DNA of 64,000 nt from Phalacrocorax aristotelis (taxonomy: Eukaryota > Chordata > Aves > Suliformes > Phalacrocoracidae): assembly GCF_949628215.1 (NCBI RefSeq), contig NC_134280.1, positions 248,001 to 312,000 of the forward strand, written 5' to 3'. Numbering within the stretch: position 1 is the first letter of the stretch; every line of letters begins with the position of its first letter. Shown in pieces: positions 52,700-64,000 of this stretch. Made by a program: the position numbers and the translations under genes. Under the pieces are notes generated by a model. It had not been told where the DNA came from. It saw only the letters and a list, made by a program, of their open reading frames with translations, and did no database searches.

Positions 52700-53820
52700 A
52701 GCTGTGAGGCCAACCCTAGCCCGACGCAGAGGGACGCTGGAGCGCAGGGAAAGCACCATCTTCAGCTCCACCAGCTGCGAACGCGATCCTGCAGCCCTGG
52801 CGAGTACCGGCACCGCTCTCCCAGGCGCCCCCGGTGCTGGACCGCGTGGCCCTGCGCTGGCCACAGCTGGATCAGGGCTGAAGATGCAGCTGCCTCCTGG
52901 CGCTCCTCTGCCCCGCGGGGATCTTCACAAGCTCCCTTCCTGCACCCCGTTTCCCTGCTGGCTTCCTCACAGCTGCCGCCGCCTCGGAGCCCGCCTCCCA
53001 CGGCCGGGGCCCGTGTCACCCAGCGGCGAACGCGCCTCAGCAGATGGTTGCGGGTGTCGTATGGAGACGTGGGAAGGGGGTGGACGAGAGTCGTGGGCGC
53101 AGCGGGCTAAAAACAACGCGCGCGCCGCCGTTCCTGCAGTGAGGAAGCAGGAAGCGAGCGAGGGGCTGGGGAGGCGGTTACGCAGCAGCGCCTCCTCCCG
53201 CTCCGCCCTGGGCGCCGTGGTGCCGCCCGGAGCGGGGGGGAGCCGCCTCGGGCTGCACCACGCTGCGAAGGCGGGGGGGCTGGGAGAGATGTGCGCGTGC
53301 GCATCGCCGCCGGCCTGTGGGGCGGAGGCCGCGCGGCGGGGGAGCTCCGCTGCGGCGCAGTCGGAGCAGGATCTGGCGCAGGTGGTTCGTCGCTGCGCGT
53401 GTCCTCCCGCCGCTGGGGCGCGAATCGGAGTGGGGGCGGCTTAAAGGAGGGCTCGCAGTGCCCCGCCGGGGCTGTGAGGCAGGCGCCGGCCCTTGGGTAG
53501 GTTTTCAGGCGCGTCCGTGGCGCTGCCGTGTCCGAGAGCGGCGGTTCGGGAGGCGGCGAGCCGGTGTCTCTCTGCGGCCGGCCCCCTCGGCGGCGCGCCG
53601 GGACGGGCGGGCGTGACGGGTTGCTGCCGTGTGGGAGGGCTGCGGCGGCCTTCCGCGCCGCTCCGGGCGGCTGAGGCAGGGCCCTTCCCGAGTGTTTACC
53701 TGAAACCTGCCGTCACGGCTGGGACACCGGCCATCCGCTGGGGCCGTACCAGGCTGCGCCTCCGGTGCAGCGACGTGAGGTGGTGATAGACTGTAGGCGG
53801 TGGCGCCAGGAACGGGGTGG
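52700..53820 (+). promoter_or_regulatory. WDSUB1: CpG island, probable WDSUB1 promoter and 5' non-coding exon
   Basis: GC content and CpG density rise sharply relative to the flanks. The core (about 53,090-53,700) contains GGGGCGG Sp1-type boxes (for example 53319-53325 and 53433-53439), a perfect palindromic NRF1 site on the minus strand (53292-53303) and no TATA box at a clear position. It sits 3.5 kb upstream of the first WDSUB1 coding exon, whose acceptor shows that a non-coding first exon must exist. Possible donors in the island include GTAGGT at 53497 and GTGAGG at 53774. The exact start site cannot be read. Confidence 0.8.
53292..53303 (-). promoter_or_regulatory. NRF1 binding site
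   Basis: The + strand TGCGCGTGCGCA reads TGCGCACGCGCA on the minus strand, an exact match to the YGCGCAYGCGCR consensus. It lies in the middle of the CpG island, a normal place for a functional NRF1 site in a housekeeping promoter. Confidence 0.65.
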
Positions 53821-54289
53821 TCGGTAATGCTTAGAATTGCTGCAGCTGTTTCTGTGAGCAGCTGCTGCTGGTTTATGGGTTTGGAGAAAGTAATGCTTTA
53901 GTGTGAAACGTCTCTCTGGTGATAAATGCTCCAGATTCTCGTTGTTCTCTCAGCTAGTTTAAACTACCGATACCTGAAACCTCTCATTCCTAGGTTTGCT
54001 TTTCTGCAGTGAGCTCCTGAAAAATCTCATAACGAGATTAAGGTGCCTTTTCCAGCCTCATCTTTCCAGATGTCAAGCTTTGTCTGACTCTTCAGTTTCT
54101 CCTAGTTGAATGAAGTACGTTGATTTTCTCTCTACAGATAAGAGATGTTGTTACTACTTAATCGGCTAATGGTTTTAAAAATAATAGTAATAAAAGTGGG
54201 AGAGTCCTGAAACTAAAATAAAGGGTATTCAGACACCTGACCTCTACAAAATTGGCTGAAGGGAACAGTTATTTTACCCTTATGTATAC

Positions 54290-54420
54290 CTTTGCATCTA
54301 TACGTGTATGTGTGCATGTATGCATATTTATACATATTTATGTTACCTATATATGTACATATGTGTGTGTATATATATATTTTTAAAATAAACGAGTGTG
54401 TATATATATGTATAAAAATA
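54290..54420. repeat. TG/TA-rich microsatellite
   Basis: Imperfect alternating TG, CA and TA dinucleotides, with blocks such as 'tatgtgtgcatgtatgcata' and 'tgtgtgtgtatatatatatt'. Confidence 0.85.
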
Positions 54421-54786
54421 CACCTCTTTATGGTTGCCTCTCAGCTCTGAAATTGCTCAGAATGAACCGCTGGAATAACAGCCTGCTGTTTTGGATAAGT
54501 TAACTCAATATAAATAGCATAAGCAACTTTCAAGAGTTGTAGGCACTTCCTTTTGGCTCTCTGCTTCCTTATTCTGAGGAAGCCTGGCTGTGATCTGCAG
54601 CATGGGGAGGAACTGGTTGGAATGTAAATTTTACAGGCTTTCCTGGACATCAGCAGTGGAAATCACTTCTCTCATGCTGAGATCTAAACTGGCCCGAGCA
54701 GTCTCAAGTACTGGGAAAACGTGCACGGAGTTAATCTTTTCTTTTGTTATTTTACATAGCAGCAAGTGCAATTTCTGGAGAGGTTC

Positions 54787-54905
54787 AGATTACAGAATCG
54801 CAGAAGGTAGGGGTTGGAAGGGACCTCTGGAGATCATCTTGTCCAACCCCCCTGCTTGAGCAGGCACACCCAGAGCAGGGGGCCCTCTGGCTTCCAGTGA
54901 GGCTT
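54787..54905 (-). mobile_element. CR1 LINE 3' tail fragment, minus orientation
   Basis: The + strand starts with 'ttacagaatcgcagaaggt' and continues 'ggttggaagggacctctgga' and 'tcttgtccaacccccctgct', the antisense of the CR1 3' end. Strongly 5' truncated (about 120 bp). Confidence 0.88.
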
Positions 54906-55659
54906 TCCTACTCCTGAGCCTTGCACTGAATACTGTAAAGCCTTCCTTTTTGCATTGGTTGTTGTAGAAGCAGAGGCACAGCTTATGTTCTTTTTAATAT
55001 TTGGAGATTGCAGGATGGGGAAATAAATCACCTTTTCCTCTCTCTGATGGGGGTCACACATTTATTCACCTCCAGGTGACTCTCTCCACGAAGAAAAAGT
55101 ACAGCCTGGCCTGTGTTGACACAAGTAACTTGATTTCACAAGAGCAGGGAAGATAATAGAAAGGAAAACACAGTGGCTCTTTCCCAGCAAATCAGTAGCT
55201 GTTATATCCCCAGACCATACCTCAGGTTAGCTTTTATTTGCTCTTGCTTGCTTCCTATAGCCATTAGTTCAAAATAGCTTTTAGTCTTTGGAAGCAAAGA
55301 CTAAGTAGAATTTTCTGAGATGTGTATTTCATTTCTAGCAGACATTTGTGGCTTGCTCCCAGCTGGAGATTTAGCAATCTATTTAATTCCTGGGCTCAGG
55401 TTTATAGATGTGATGAGATATATTTCTGCTAATTCCACACTTTCACAAAAAAGTTTGTTGATGTGGATGGCTTGGAAATGGACACATGACACTTTTAGTT
55501 AGAAGATGATTTGAAAGCAAATACAAAGGCACATTGTAACTTCCATCCTAGGTCAGTAGGAAAACTTACCAGGGTTTTTAAATTTAGTTCATATTGAATA
55601 ATTTTTTTTTGCTATAATAATCTAATAATTAGTATACTACTAATAATCGGTATACTAGG

Positions 55660-56806
55660 GTAGTGGCCTTCTATGATGGAGTAACTGCATCAGTGCACAA
55701 GGGAGGAACTACTGATGTCATCTGCATGGACTTCTGTAAGGCCTTTAACATGGTACCACAAAACATCCTTGTCTCTAATTTAGAGATGGGTGGATTGTTA
55801 GGAGGATAAGAAGTTGACTGGCTGGCTGTGTCCAAAGAGTTGTAGTCAATAGCTCAGTGTCCAAATAGAAACCGGTAACAATTGGTGCCCCTCGGGGGTC
55901 TGTACTTCAACCAGTACTACTTAATATCTTTGTTAGTGACATAGGCAGTGGCATCGAGTACACCCTCAGCAAGTTTGCAGGTATCACCAAGTTGACTGGT
56001 GCAGCTGATTTGTTCAAGGGAAGGGATGCCATCCAGAGGAACCTTGATAGGCTTGAGGAGTGGGCCAAGTCCTGAAGTTCAAAAAGGCCAAGTGCAAGGT
56101 CCTGCACCTGGGTCAGGACAATCCCCAGTATCAGTACGGACTGGGGGATGAATGGATTGAGGGCAGCCCTGCGAAGAAGGGCTTGGGAAGATTGGTAGGT
56201 GAAAAATTAGGTATAAGCCAGCAATGTGTGCTTGCAGCCCAGAAATCCAGTCATATCCTGGCCTACGTCAAAGGAAGCATTGTGAGCAGGTCGAGGGAGG
56301 TGATTGTACCCCTCTGCTGAGCTCTGGTGAGACCCCAGCTGCAGCACTGTGACCAGCTCTGGGGTCCTCAGCACAGGACAGACATGGACCTGTTGGAGCT
56401 GCTCCAGAGGAGGCCACAACAGTGATCAGAGGGCTGGAGTGTCTTTTCCTGTGAAGAAAGGCTGAGAGCCTGGAGAAGACTTGGGGGAGTCCTGATTGTG
56501 GCCTTTCAATATATGAAGGGGGATCATAAGAAAGATGGAGAGATACTTTTTACCAGGGCCTCCAGTGACAGGGTAAGGAGCAAGGGTTTTAAACTGAAAG
56601 AGGGTAGGTTTAGATAGGGTGTGAGGAAGAAATTCTTTACTGTGAGGGTGGTGAGATAGAGATGTTGTGGATGACCCATCCCTGGAAGTATTGGACAGGG
56701 CTTTGAGCAACCTGATCTACCAGAAGATGTCCCTATCCATGGCAAGGGGCTCGGGACTATGTGATCTCTGAAGGTCCCTTGAACCCAAACCATTCTATGA
56801 TTCTAT
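55660..56806 (+). mobile_element. CR1 LINE, ~1.15 kb 3' part with RT remnant
   Basis: It starts inside the reverse transcriptase region ('gtcatctgcatggacttctg', 'taaggcctttaacatggtac') and runs through CR1 ORF2 C-terminal text ('cctgcacctgggtcaggaca', 'ggtgagaccccagctgcagc') to the tail 'ccattctatgattctata'. Multiple frameshifts; open stretches at 56060-56320 are remnants. Same orientation as WDSUB1, inside its first intron. Confidence 0.92.
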
Positions 56807-57263
56807 ATTCCTGGTGCAACCCTAATTAATGCTTTGACTGTCTTCTACAGTGCCCATTTACTCCGTTGTGTCTAGCGTAGGTGCAAATAATAACAAATTC
56901 TAACAGCTAACTTCTTGGCATAAATTAAATAACTACAATAGCTTGTTTTACCACTGCTCTAAGACCATATAGCTACTACGTAATCTTGCATGTTGTACTG
57001 CAGAATTGCAAGTTGACCTTAAAAGTTCAGATACGTTAATTCTAACAAAGTCATAAGCCCTTCATCTCATGGCTGTGATTGATCTCTGATTTAAGTTGAA
57101 GATAAAACAATGCTTAGATGGAAAATCTGCCTCTGCAAATGAATTTATTATTTTTTTCCTGGCGAATGTATCTTGTTAAGGCAGTATGTTTCATTTATGA
57201 AATAGGAGAGATAAGCCTAACTGTTCAATTTTTTTTCAGATATTTTTGTTGGAAGTAGGTAAA

Positions 57264-57661
57264 ATGGTGACATTAATTCACACGTTAGCAGATCATAGAG
57301 ATGATGTCAACTACTGTGCCTTCTCATCATCGTGCTTGGCTACTTGTTCCTTGGACAAAACAATCCGCGTTTATTCTTTAAACAACTTTACTGAGCTTCC
57401 GTACTCACCTTTAAGAGGACATACATATGCTGTCCACTGCTGCTGCTTCTCTCCATCAGGACACGTTTTAGCTTCATGTTCAACAGATGGCACTACCATG
57501 GTTTGGGACACTTGTGACGGTCGGACGCTGGCAGTGCTAGAGCAGCCCAGCGGCAGTCCCGTTAGAGTCTGCCGATTTTCTCCTGAGTCCACATATCTAG
57601 TGTCGGGGGCAGCGGATGGGAGTGTAGTTCTTTGGAACATGCAGTCATTGAAACTGTACAG
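57264..57661 (+). CDS. WDSUB1: WDSUB1 first coding exon: WD repeats 1-3
   Basis: WDSUB1 is a WD40-SAM-U-box protein, by family a putative E3 ubiquitin ligase component. The exon begins at 57240 after a TTTTTTTTCAG acceptor. The ATG at 57264 is in a good Kozak context (aaaATGg) and gives [20 protein letters not shown], close to the remembered human start. WD units end [27 protein letters not shown] and [14 protein letters not shown]. The donor is AG/GTGAGT at 57662, phase 2 (split Arg). 132 codons plus two bases. A TTG 18 bases upstream in frame is not considered the start. Confidence 0.97.
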
Positions 57662-60600
57662 GTGAGTACCAGATATTTTTTGACAGCCTTGTTTACAATG
57701 ACAATAATGTAATTCAAGTATTATACTGTACTGTGTACAAGAATTGCAGAATGGCACCACTGACTGATATCACAAAGAAACAGCAGTAGGATTTAGAAGA
57801 CCAAAAGATTATCAGTAGGAGAGGGAGAAGTTAAACAATCAAACTCAAGAATGTTATCTTTAATCTAAATCCTGGGTTTTTTTTTAAGTTCATGGAAGTG
57901 TTTTAATTGATTTACAATTAAATCAGGATGCATTGCATACTGCATGCATCTGGTTTCTAAACAGTGGGTCAACAAACTACGATACATAAAATACAGTTAG
58001 TTAGTAGAGCCTGACTCTGCTCTGTGCCTTACATTGCATTATACATAGTGGGTTTTAATTAAATATTTAATTACAAGCTATTTGGAGTCCAGGAATGTCT
58101 TAGAAACTTGATAGTAATCCAGCAATCAAAGAGTTTGGGAACGATTGACATATCCTGAAGCTATATAGTTTAAGGCAGAAAAGTGTGTTGGAGCCGAGTG
58201 AGTTGACGGTCAACATTCCACATGGGTTTCCAACACATATTTGAAATAAAGCAGATGAACATTTTTAGTGATGTTGCACAATTAAAGGTACGAACCTTAG
58301 GGTTATCCTCAAAGTCCTCCTCTACATCTCTATATTTGAGTAGAGTCTTCAGGCTAGTTGTTGTGTTCTGTACTTAGGCAAGAGATTATTTAGGTTTTAG
58401 AGCAGCAATCACCTCTCTAAAGTTAGGAAAAAAAGTTAAGAATTTGAGAGAATTGATGTGATGGTTCACTCAGGATGAGGGAGCAGCCATTTCCGAAAGC
58501 CCAATTTGTTTGGTTTTGGTAATCCCCTGTCAAGGATGCTGCTGCTTTTGTGGCCGCTCTATCTTTGCCTTCCACAGCAGAGATTTAGATGGGAACTGTA
58601 AAATTTTTCAAAATTATTTATTACAGTTATCTGAAATTGTATAAATCTGGAAAACTGTCTACAAACAGAATTCTAATAAATTTTTGCCACCTTGTTGTTT
58701 GTAACGCGTAGAGGAACGCTGAAACAGTGGTTTGGTTTTTAGAGATGAGAGAGGTATTGATTATTTATTGTTTATTAGTTTTATCTTTAAGAAAAATGGT
58801 GAATTTCAATCATTAGTATTCAGAAGTTCAAGGGTTTATCTATTTTTAAGGTATTACCAATGAAGAGGTAGACCCCAGAAATGTTAAAACGTTATCTCTT
58901 ACAAGTATATGCTATATACCGTGGTGCATGTTTTAGACGTACGTCCTTAATTTCCTCCTAGTTGAATGGTGGGTGTGTAATAACTATGAGGAAACTATAC
59001 TTTGTTTTAAGCAGAAATTATTTTACTTTGGTGCTTCCTTTATAAAGAAACAAGAAAAAACTTGAACATTCCAATCCTGTCCCCCTTCACTTCACTTTTA
59101 AAAGTTCATTTCAAAGAATTAACAAGCCAACAGTAGTCAGCATAACTTCAACTGTATGTATTTTGGGATATGTGTGTGTATGTATATTTTCAGTTGATGA
59201 CTTTTTTTAATTGTCATTTGTAATTGCAGATAGGAAAGTGCACCTGCTCTGTTTTCTTAAAGCTGAGGTCAATATTACATAGAAATTATCAAGGTACTTA
59301 AATTATGTCAGAGGGTTTTAGTTAACCATCTAATGTCAATCTGTGGTCCTCTCTTTCTTTTGCAACAGTTGATTGTGTTGATGCTAAAAAAGAGGACACC
59401 TTTTACCAGACTATAATGTCACTTGAATCACTTGAATAAATATACAGATGGTAGTTACAACAAAGGTATCCAGTTACTCCTTATCAGCTCAACTGTTGTA
59501 ATTGACTGTCTGTTCAAATTCTGAAGTAAGATGAAGTATTTAAATCATCTCTATGATGGACGTGAACAACACGAAAGCAAGTTAATTTATGTGTGTTTCT
59601 TAAAGCGTTCTCTCTTTCCTGTTCAGTGGTTACGATACTGTTTTCTGGCATGAAAGTCTTAAATGCATACTTTGAACATGTATAGTATTATTTATTTTAC
59701 TGTTATGTTTTCAGAGGAGAATCTGTAGCTTTTTGCATGAAAGGAGGACAGTGTTAAAAGCTGCACTAACGAAAAAGAATTGTACATATAAAAATGGGAA
59801 GGACTGAGTGTATTTGATAGTATTCTTAATGATAGAATTAAGGCAGTCAATGGTTTTTTGAAGCTCCTGGGTCTGATTAGAGAGGCTCTCAGGGAAGTTT
59901 ATTGACTTGCCTTCCGTGGCATTTTGACACCTCTGGCAGTAAATAAAGTTTCAGTCAGCAAAAGAGAATGAGCAGCTGTTCTTCAAAATACAATGACAGA
60001 GTAAATAAGATTGACATTTCTTGCTGTATGACTGTTGCTTATGGCTGTGACTTTTTTTCCAGCACCTAAAGATTCAACTGTGCATGCTGGGCTGGATCTA
60101 GTGTCCATTAAGAGGAGTGAGATGCATTCAGTTGACTATCAGATAACCTAAAGGATGCTAGGTTGACCCCACTTCCTTCCTGAGGATTGAACACACTCCC
60201 ATATCTGCTAGGAATTTTCTTTTAAGTTCAGTTTTACAAACAAAGTGCTTTGGCTGACTTAGTTAAAACTTATAAATCATTTTTTCACATTGCTTTCTCT
60301 TGTGTACAAGTAGTGTAAAATTAACCATATATCATAAATAGCAACGTATTCTACTCAGCTACAGCATATCATATGGGTTAGTAGGTGTTCTGTTTTGTCT
60401 CTTTTTCCCATTTGTGTACATGTAAATCTGTGTTATGATGTGTATTTATCTTTAACTTCTAAAATCTATCCTGCCATAGAATTTAAACAGTGCATTGTGC
60501 CTTTCAAATGGTAAGTCCATGCAGGTTGTCCTTAGCTTGAAAATTATTTTATCACTCAGCTAAAATTATTGCCTTGGGGTGCCATCTCACATTTTATCTC

Positions 60601-60812
60601 CCGCAGTCAAAGAGCAGGTCCTGCTTCCTGCAGCTGTACCTATTTTGTACCTCATTCCACAGTTGGTGTGAGCTTCTCTCCCATCTGTTACCAAGTACCA
60701 AAGTGCAAAACTTAAAATAGTTTGGCTTATTGTATCAGATTGCATTTTAGAGATCATTTCTTCAGAACATTACTTATGCTAAATTCAAATCCCATGTACT
60801 CTTGCTTTTCAG
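57662..60812 (+). other. WDSUB1: WDSUB1 intron after first coding exon, 3.15 kb
   Basis: AT-rich sequence. I do not recognise CR1, LTR or RNA genes in it, nor any missing exon; the flanking exons join directly in the remembered human protein. Confidence 0.6.
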
Positions 60813-60997
60813 ATCTGGGAATGTTAAAGATGGTTCTTTGGTGGCCTGTGCGTTTTCTCCTAATGGAAATTGCTTTGTCACTGGATCATCGTCTGGTGAT
60901 TTAACCATTTGGGATGATAAAATGAGGTGCCTGTATAATGAAAAAGCACATGATCTTGGTGTTACCTGCTGTGATATTTCTTCACAGCCAATTTCTG
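60813..60997 (+). CDS. WDSUB1: WDSUB1 second coding exon: WD repeat 4 and start of 5
   Basis: The acceptor is CTTGCTTTTCAG and the donor TCTG/GTTAGT. It completes the Arg codon and encodes [40 protein letters not shown] and [20 protein letters not shown] then Ser, leaving phase 1. The repeat ends in LTIWDDK, a standard WD blade. With the first exon this gives about 194 of the ~476 residues recalled for human WDSUB1. The remaining WD repeats, the SAM and the U-box lie beyond the window. Confidence 0.97.
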
Positions 60998-63900
60998 GTT
61001 AGTTGCTTGACTCATCAGGGTAGGAACATGAAAAAAAGTTATTTCTGTGTTGCTCTTGTTTTCATATTCTTTTGTCATCAGTGCTCAAGATACAAATGAC
61101 ATTGGGAAGAGCTGATGTTTTAGAATATTCTGAATATTCTTAAGTAAAAGTTGTGGTCAGGTTGATGACAAGGAATGTTCTAGGTCAATGAACAAGGTGA
61201 TTAGTATGCTTATGATAGCTTTTAGTAGCTAATTATCCCGTCAGGGTTTTGAAAAGTGTTTGGGCAGTGTCTGTAACTGAAGCCTGTATCCCAGGGCTGA
61301 CGTGGGTGTTAGAAGATGCAGTGCTTGTTATCATTCCCACTTTACTCTTTCATACTTTGGTTCCCGAAGGAGCAGGATGAGGTCAAAGCAATGCAGAGCA
61401 CTGTAAACCTAAAAAACTGAATGTTTGAGGTGTGAGTGTGAATAGATAGACTCTTTTCCTGCACGTGACTTTCTCAGTTGGAGGAATTTAGGGGAGCAGT
61501 GAGCCCAGAATCTCATGAGTCCCACTAAGATGTGGTACTGTTCAAATGTCAGCTGTTTTAGCTTACCTTACTGTCTAAGCTGCATTTCAATTTTGTCATT
61601 ATGTGCTTCTTCACATTTGTGATGGGCAAGAACGTAGTTTTTCCTTTTGAGAATGAAATCTGATATTCTTGTATAAATTTGGGTATTGAGATTGAAAACA
61701 GAAGACATGCATAATGTAGGCCTGTCTCAGGGCTGCTTTGTATATTATGGTTAGTTTTGATTAATTTCACATTTGTAAGGCTTTCTGTGGAACTACAATA
61801 ATTAGAACCTAGAATTCTCTCTATATAAAAACATATATACTGAAAATTGCATATTTAAATTTCTAGCTATCTCAGGGAAAGCTTTGTATTTGGCCATACA
61901 GGCTTTTAAAATTATTGATGTGGTTTAACGCTGGTGGGTAGCTCAGCCCTATGCAGCCACTTGCTCACCCTTTCCCAGTGGGATGGGGAGAAGATCGAAG
62001 GGCAAAAGTGCAAAAACTCATGGGTTAACATAAAGACAGTTTAATAGGTAAAGCAAAAGCTCCACGTGCAAGTAAAGCAAACCAAGGGATTAATTCACTG
62101 CTTCCCGTCGACAGGCAGGTGTTCAGCCATCTCCAGGAAATCAGGGATCCATCACATGCAACAGAGGCTTGGAAAGGCAAATGCCTTAACTCCAGATGTC
62201 CTCCCTTCTTCTCCCAGCTCTATATGCTGAGCACGATGCCATACGATGTGGAATATCCCTATGGTCAGTTGGAGTCAGCTGTCCTGGCTGTGCCCCCTCG
62301 CAGCTCCTTGTGCCCCCTCCCAGCATTGCTGGTGGGGTGAGGATCAGAAAAGGCCTTGAGGCTGTGCAAGTGCTGCTCAGCACTAACAAACAACCTCTCT
62401 GTCGTATCAACACTCTTTCGGTCACCAATCCAAAACGCAGCATCATAGGAGCTACCATCCCAGCCCAAATCAGTACAGTTATGTCGCAACACAGGCTTCT
62501 TGTATAATTGCATGGGAACACTGAAGGGTTGCATGTCTGAGCTTACGTAGTTTGTATAGTGGGAAGAAACATTTCTGCGAAGAAGAACTGTTTGAAATAT
62601 CCTGGTAGAAGTTAATTGCCGTACAGGAAAGTGTCATAGCCGAGCAACTAAATATTGGAAACTGAAATATTTTTAAAAGTCTGAAAAGCTGAAAGATTAA
62701 TTTGTGTAAAATCTTGTCAGGTAAAAGTGTTTAATAAGGAGTTAGAAAATCACGTAGTCATCTGCTTTTGATGGAGGTTGGGAAATTGGGCAGAAGCCTT
62801 ATTGTCAGATTTAGACAGTAGTGCTGTAATTTGTCTTAACAACCTTGGAGGTATAGTTTGGTGCTTTCCAGATCTACTATGGAGACAAAGTGGTCTCTCT
62901 AAAAACATGCAGGCCTGTGTCTTCAGAGTGCCCATGAGCTACTCTCTTAAAGGTACCAAAAATTGTAACACTTGCAGCCACTTGCATCTTTCAGTGCTAA
63001 AGACAGCAATAAGTATTGCTGTCTGTGTACCACCTTGTCTAAGAAGGTGGTACAGAGCAGGAAGAAAGCAGGAGAAGCAGAAGGGGAAAAAAACAAGACA
63101 GAGCAGGAGAAAGCTGAGGAAGTAGGATGTGATCATATATCTCAGTACAGAGAATTAGTGACTGACAGTACCAAATCAATCAAATCTGTGTCCATTGAAA
63201 GGTGTAGGGACAACATTGAGTTAATCTGTCACAGTAGAAAGGGGATTGATCTTTAAATAACACCTCTAGATCTTTCTTGGTGAAAACACTACCCAAAAAC
63301 CTCCATCATTAACTAAGAGTTGCATCTGAGGGCAAAGGAACACATTGAAGCTGAAACAGAGCAATTTCCACTGCTCCATTTTGTTGAGATTATTCTCTTG
63401 GTTTAAAAAAGGATATTACCAGCCCTTCAGCCTTCTGCCGAGATACAGAGAAATAGGCAAGAGAGCAAGTATTTCCCATGCTGTGGATTTTTTTAGCTGC
63501 TTTATGATCATTCTTAATTTTATTTAAGCCATATGTTATTGCAAGTCAACATTATTCCTTTTTGTGTGTTGCTGTTTAATCACCAAGGATTGAAACTTCT
63601 GGGATTATTGGCAGATTTAACACATTAGAAAATCCACACAAGTAGTGCTTATCCAGTACAACTGAAGATGGTTTTAGATTGAGACTCTCTTTACCTGCTT
63701 AATTCAGAGCAAAATTAGAACCAGAGTTTCTGATTGGTTCTTTGTGCTTTAGACTATTTGTAATAGATAATTCTCCTACCTTTACAGTGGATTCAGCCAC
63801 AGTTGTGTAGAAGCTCGTCAGATCTAGAGCAGTTGTAATGCTGTGCAGGCTTTCCCATCTGACTGCAAAGTTTCAGAGCTGCCCTCCTGAATAAGTAAAC

Positions 63901-64000
63901 TTCAGTGAAATTACCTAGCGATACTGGTAAAAAATTGGCAGATCTTGCTAAAATTTAATAGTGAACCTCAGTGGGAGACAGGGTAGTTCTCCTCCAAGTT
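60998..64000 (+). other. WDSUB1: WDSUB1 intron running off the window
   Basis: It contains the second LTR-like element (about 61919-62477). The next expected exon, encoding the segment before FRLASCGQDCQVKIW in the human protein, was looked for and not found before 64,000. The remaining sequence is AT-rich with nothing recognised; a 115-codon open stretch at 62778-63125 has no domain. Confidence 0.65.
61919..62477 (+). mobile_element. Second solo LTR-like element, same family as 13114-13651
   Basis: It begins TGTGGTTTAACGC and ends near 'cccaaatcagtaca'. It shares the block order of the first copy: 'ccacttgctcaccctttccc', 'gtgggatggggagaagatcg', 'ataaagacagtttaatagg', then 'gctgtgccccctcgcagctc'. 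It is more diverged from the first than recent siblings would be. No retroviral coding sequence adjoins it. Ends approximate, target-site duplication not identified. Confidence 0.7.

Larger units (their letters stand above)
53830..57239 (+). other. WDSUB1: WDSUB1 5' UTR intron (inferred)
   Basis: It holds a TG/TA-rich microsatellite at about 54,296-54,420, a short CR1 tail fragment (54787-54905, minus) and a 1.1 kb CR1 (55660-56806, plus). No WDSUB1 coding sequence recognised. The inference of an intron rests on the TTTTTTTTCAG acceptor at 57239. Confidence 0.65.

Noticed and set aside
52704..53444. 246-codon open stretch in the CpG island
   Set aside because: GC-rich sequence has few stop codons, and long overlapping frames exist on both strands here. 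The peptide is low-complexity Ala/Gly/Arg with no domain.
62196..62507. 103-codon open stretch near 62.3 kb
   Set aside because: It lies inside the LTR-like element and resembles no protein.
1..64000. CRISPR array, bacterial operons, tRNA or rRNA genes, prophage
   Set aside because: None seen; the spliced genes, CpG island and CR1 elements are those of a vertebrate nuclear genome.

Overview
This is a 64 kb window of vertebrate, almost certainly avian, nuclear DNA. It is AT-rich with long introns, GT-AG splice sites and a single CpG island. Fragments of chicken-repeat-1 (CR1) LINEs occur throughout, and there are two copies of an LTR whose start and purine-rich body I associate with neoavian endogenous retroviruses. 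The bird assignment rests on the repeats. The gene identities rest on exon translations that match the remembered human proteins almost residue for residue.

Two genes lie head to tail on the + strand. The 3' part of BAZ2B (bromodomain adjacent to zinc finger 2B) fills 1 to about 49,960. I can place 25 consecutive coding exons between 4208 and 48624. They sum to 4,182 nt, exactly 1,394 codons including the stop, with matching phases at every junction. They encode the last ~1,393 residues: end of the MBD/TAM region, two AT-hook-like motifs, a long charged coiled coil, the DDT domain, an acidic tract, the WHIM-type motif, a Ser/Pro-rich linker, the PHD finger and the bromodomain. The 5' exons lie upstream of the window. 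The 3' UTR has a proximal poly(A) signal at 49933 and a possible distal one at 50588.

After about 2.7 kb of unremarkable intergenic sequence, a CpG island at about 52,700-53,820 marks the promoter of WDSUB1 (WD repeat, SAM and U-box domain containing 1). Its first coding exon is 57264-57661 and its second is 60813-60997. These encode the first ~194 residues (four WD repeats and the start of a fifth). The rest of the gene lies beyond 64,000. BAZ2B followed by WDSUB1 in the same orientation is, as I remember it, also the human 2q24 arrangement.

Introns hold most of the accessory content: young and ancient CR1 fragments, a 2.3 kb decayed CR1 with reverse-transcriptase remnants (17.9-20.2 kb), two solo LTR-like elements (13.1 and 61.9 kb), and simple repeats.

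I found no new multi-gene system. The most notable observations are a perfect 334-bp intronic inverted repeat flanking three in-frame BAZ2B exons, an 87-nt nearly perfect hairpin in a BAZ2B intron, and three sites of probable in-frame alternative splicing in BAZ2B.
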